A DNA stretch of 53,585 bases from NCBI GenBank assembly GCA_902570125.1, contig CACFXK010000008.1, forward strand, positions 1 to 53,585, in the 5' to 3' direction. The stretch's first letter is position 1. Each line of letters starts with the position of its first letter. The notes under the pieces are model-generated. The model saw only the letters and a program-made list of their open reading frames with translations. It had not been told where the DNA came from and ran no database searches. Position numbers and translations under genes: made by a program. Positions 53,043-53,585 of the stretch are shown here, piece by piece. Source of the DNA: an uncultured Pelagibacteraceae bacterium (lineage in GTDB: Bacteria > Pseudomonadota > Alphaproteobacteria > Pelagibacterales > Pelagibacteraceae).

Positions 53043-53490
53043 CGACACCCCAAATTTTGTCATCTTTCAAAATCCAACCTGAGTAATCACCCGTACTTAT
53101 ATTACACCATTTCTCTTTGCATTTAATAACTTTTAAAAGACGACCCTTATCCAACTTTGCCAATGGTTTTGAATATTTCGTAGGTTTTCTAAATAGAATT
53201 TTTTCAGATTTGGTGATTATAGAATGTGAATTCCTCAATTGTGAAATATGGATCCAACCACTATTTTTTTTATGATCAATAACTCTTCTGAAATTTTCTT
53301 TTTTATCGATCACTTTTAGAGGTAATTCTATCTTTCTATAAACATATTTAATTGGATAATCAAAGCTTGGACCGTATCTAACATTTACTTTTTTATTTTT
53401 TAACATCAGAAAATAATTATTTTCTTGAGCGAACGATGAAAATGGTAAAAGAAAAAAAAATGAAAATATTAAATATTTTCGCATATACAT
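53035..53490 (-). CDS. Exported protein with two bacterial SH3 domains
   Basis: 151 residues from ATG 53490; a second in-frame ATG at 53484 (MRKYLIFSFFFLLPFSSFA) is equally good. Signal peptide ends near SFA-Q. Two SH3b repeats: KKVNVRYGPSFDYPIKYVY through GWIHISQL, and KILFRKPTKYSKPLAKLDKGRLLKV through GDYSGWILKDDKIWGV. Such domains bind peptidoglycan or proteins in the periplasm. No catalytic domain. About 95 nt to the window end hold nothing I can assign. Confidence 0.86.
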   Translation of the reverse strand: MYMRKYLIFSFFFLLPFSSFAQENNYFLMLKNKKVNVRYGPSFDYPIKYVYRKIELPLKVIDKKENFRRVIDHKKNSGWIHISQLRNSHSIITKSEKILFRKPTKYSKPLAKLDKGRLLKVIKCKEKWCNISTGDYSGWILKDDKIWGVVN

Positions 53491-53585
53491 CCTTTTCTTT
53501 TTCTGAATAATACTTTCCTAAATTTAAGATTTAATAAATCTATTATTAAAATATGTGAATTTAAATTTCTACCAACATTTAAAAT

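Noticed and set aside
53491..53585. End of a further minus-strand gene at the window edge
   Set aside because: One frame is open from the edge, but it is only ~36 codons, would run into the SH3 gene, and shows no family motif; it cannot be supported.

Overview
The window is a compact, very AT-rich stretch of an alphaproteobacterial chromosome. It most likely comes from the SAR11 clade (Pelagibacterales). The evidence is the strong A/T codon bias with Lys/Asn/Ile-rich proteins, near-absent intergenic space, frequent 1-11 nt gene overlaps, TTG starts, and typical alphaproteobacterial gene order: mnmE-mnmG-rsmG-parA-parB followed by convergent holA-lptE-leuS-DUF3576; fabI-fabB-fabA divergent from irr; and nfuA / tsaB / fur / miaB-phoH-ybeY-lnt-metK-nusA-infB-rbfA-rpsO-pnp. 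The assignment rests on gene order and protein motifs, not on a database search. I saw no rRNA, tRNA, CRISPR array, insertion sequence or prophage. No gene-free stretch exceeds 300 nt; the longest is 10705-10923, which holds the porin promoter.

Layout. 1-490: 5' part of a sulfotransferase gene on the minus strand. 537-6098: tRNA/rRNA modification and chromosome partitioning genes, with a perfect parS site inside rsmG and a near-perfect one inside mnmG. 6095-10704 (minus): DNA polymerase III delta, LptE, LeuRS and a DUF3576 lipoprotein. 10924-11853: an outer-membrane porin with a strong ribosome binding site and an intrinsic terminator. 11891-16634: mixed small operons (ThiE/TenI-like protein, YggS, YkuD, an atypical response regulator, an ArfA-like microprotein, a PfkB kinase, Nth, DapB). 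16677-18874: an exported FG-GAP/UnbV protein and a Cys-rich exported protein of unknown function. 18871-22778 (minus): grpE-dnaK-dnaJ plus a 33-residue membrane peptide. 22814-30903: rdgB, an LpoA-like protein, rsmI, a BON lipoprotein, malic enzyme-PTA, murJ and trpS. 30942-46475: the long iron-sulfur, RNA-modification and translation block, running from nfuA to pnp. 46480-50535: ABM protein, msrB, a small membrane protein, the fab operon and irr. 50650-53490: rubrerythrin, a CCG-domain Fe-S oxidoreductase, DUF3501 and an SH3 protein.

Points that stand out: the pair of parS sites; an apparent +1 frameshift in the essential gene infB at an A9 tract; a 35-codon ArfA-like ribosome-rescue ORF; an intrinsic terminator between a plausible promoter and the nusA start (possible attenuation); a shared TTTAGAATAA-type box at irr and rubrerythrin; divergent genes whose start codons share one ATGCAT palindrome; and small membrane proteins missed by length cut-offs. 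Genes often found inside the same blocks in relatives (rimI, corC, trmB, rimP, truB, hrcA, yraN) are missing here, and tsaB is about half its usual length, which fits genome streamlining. I found no large, clearly novel multi-gene system. The best candidates for something undescribed are small proteins and cis-regulatory elements.
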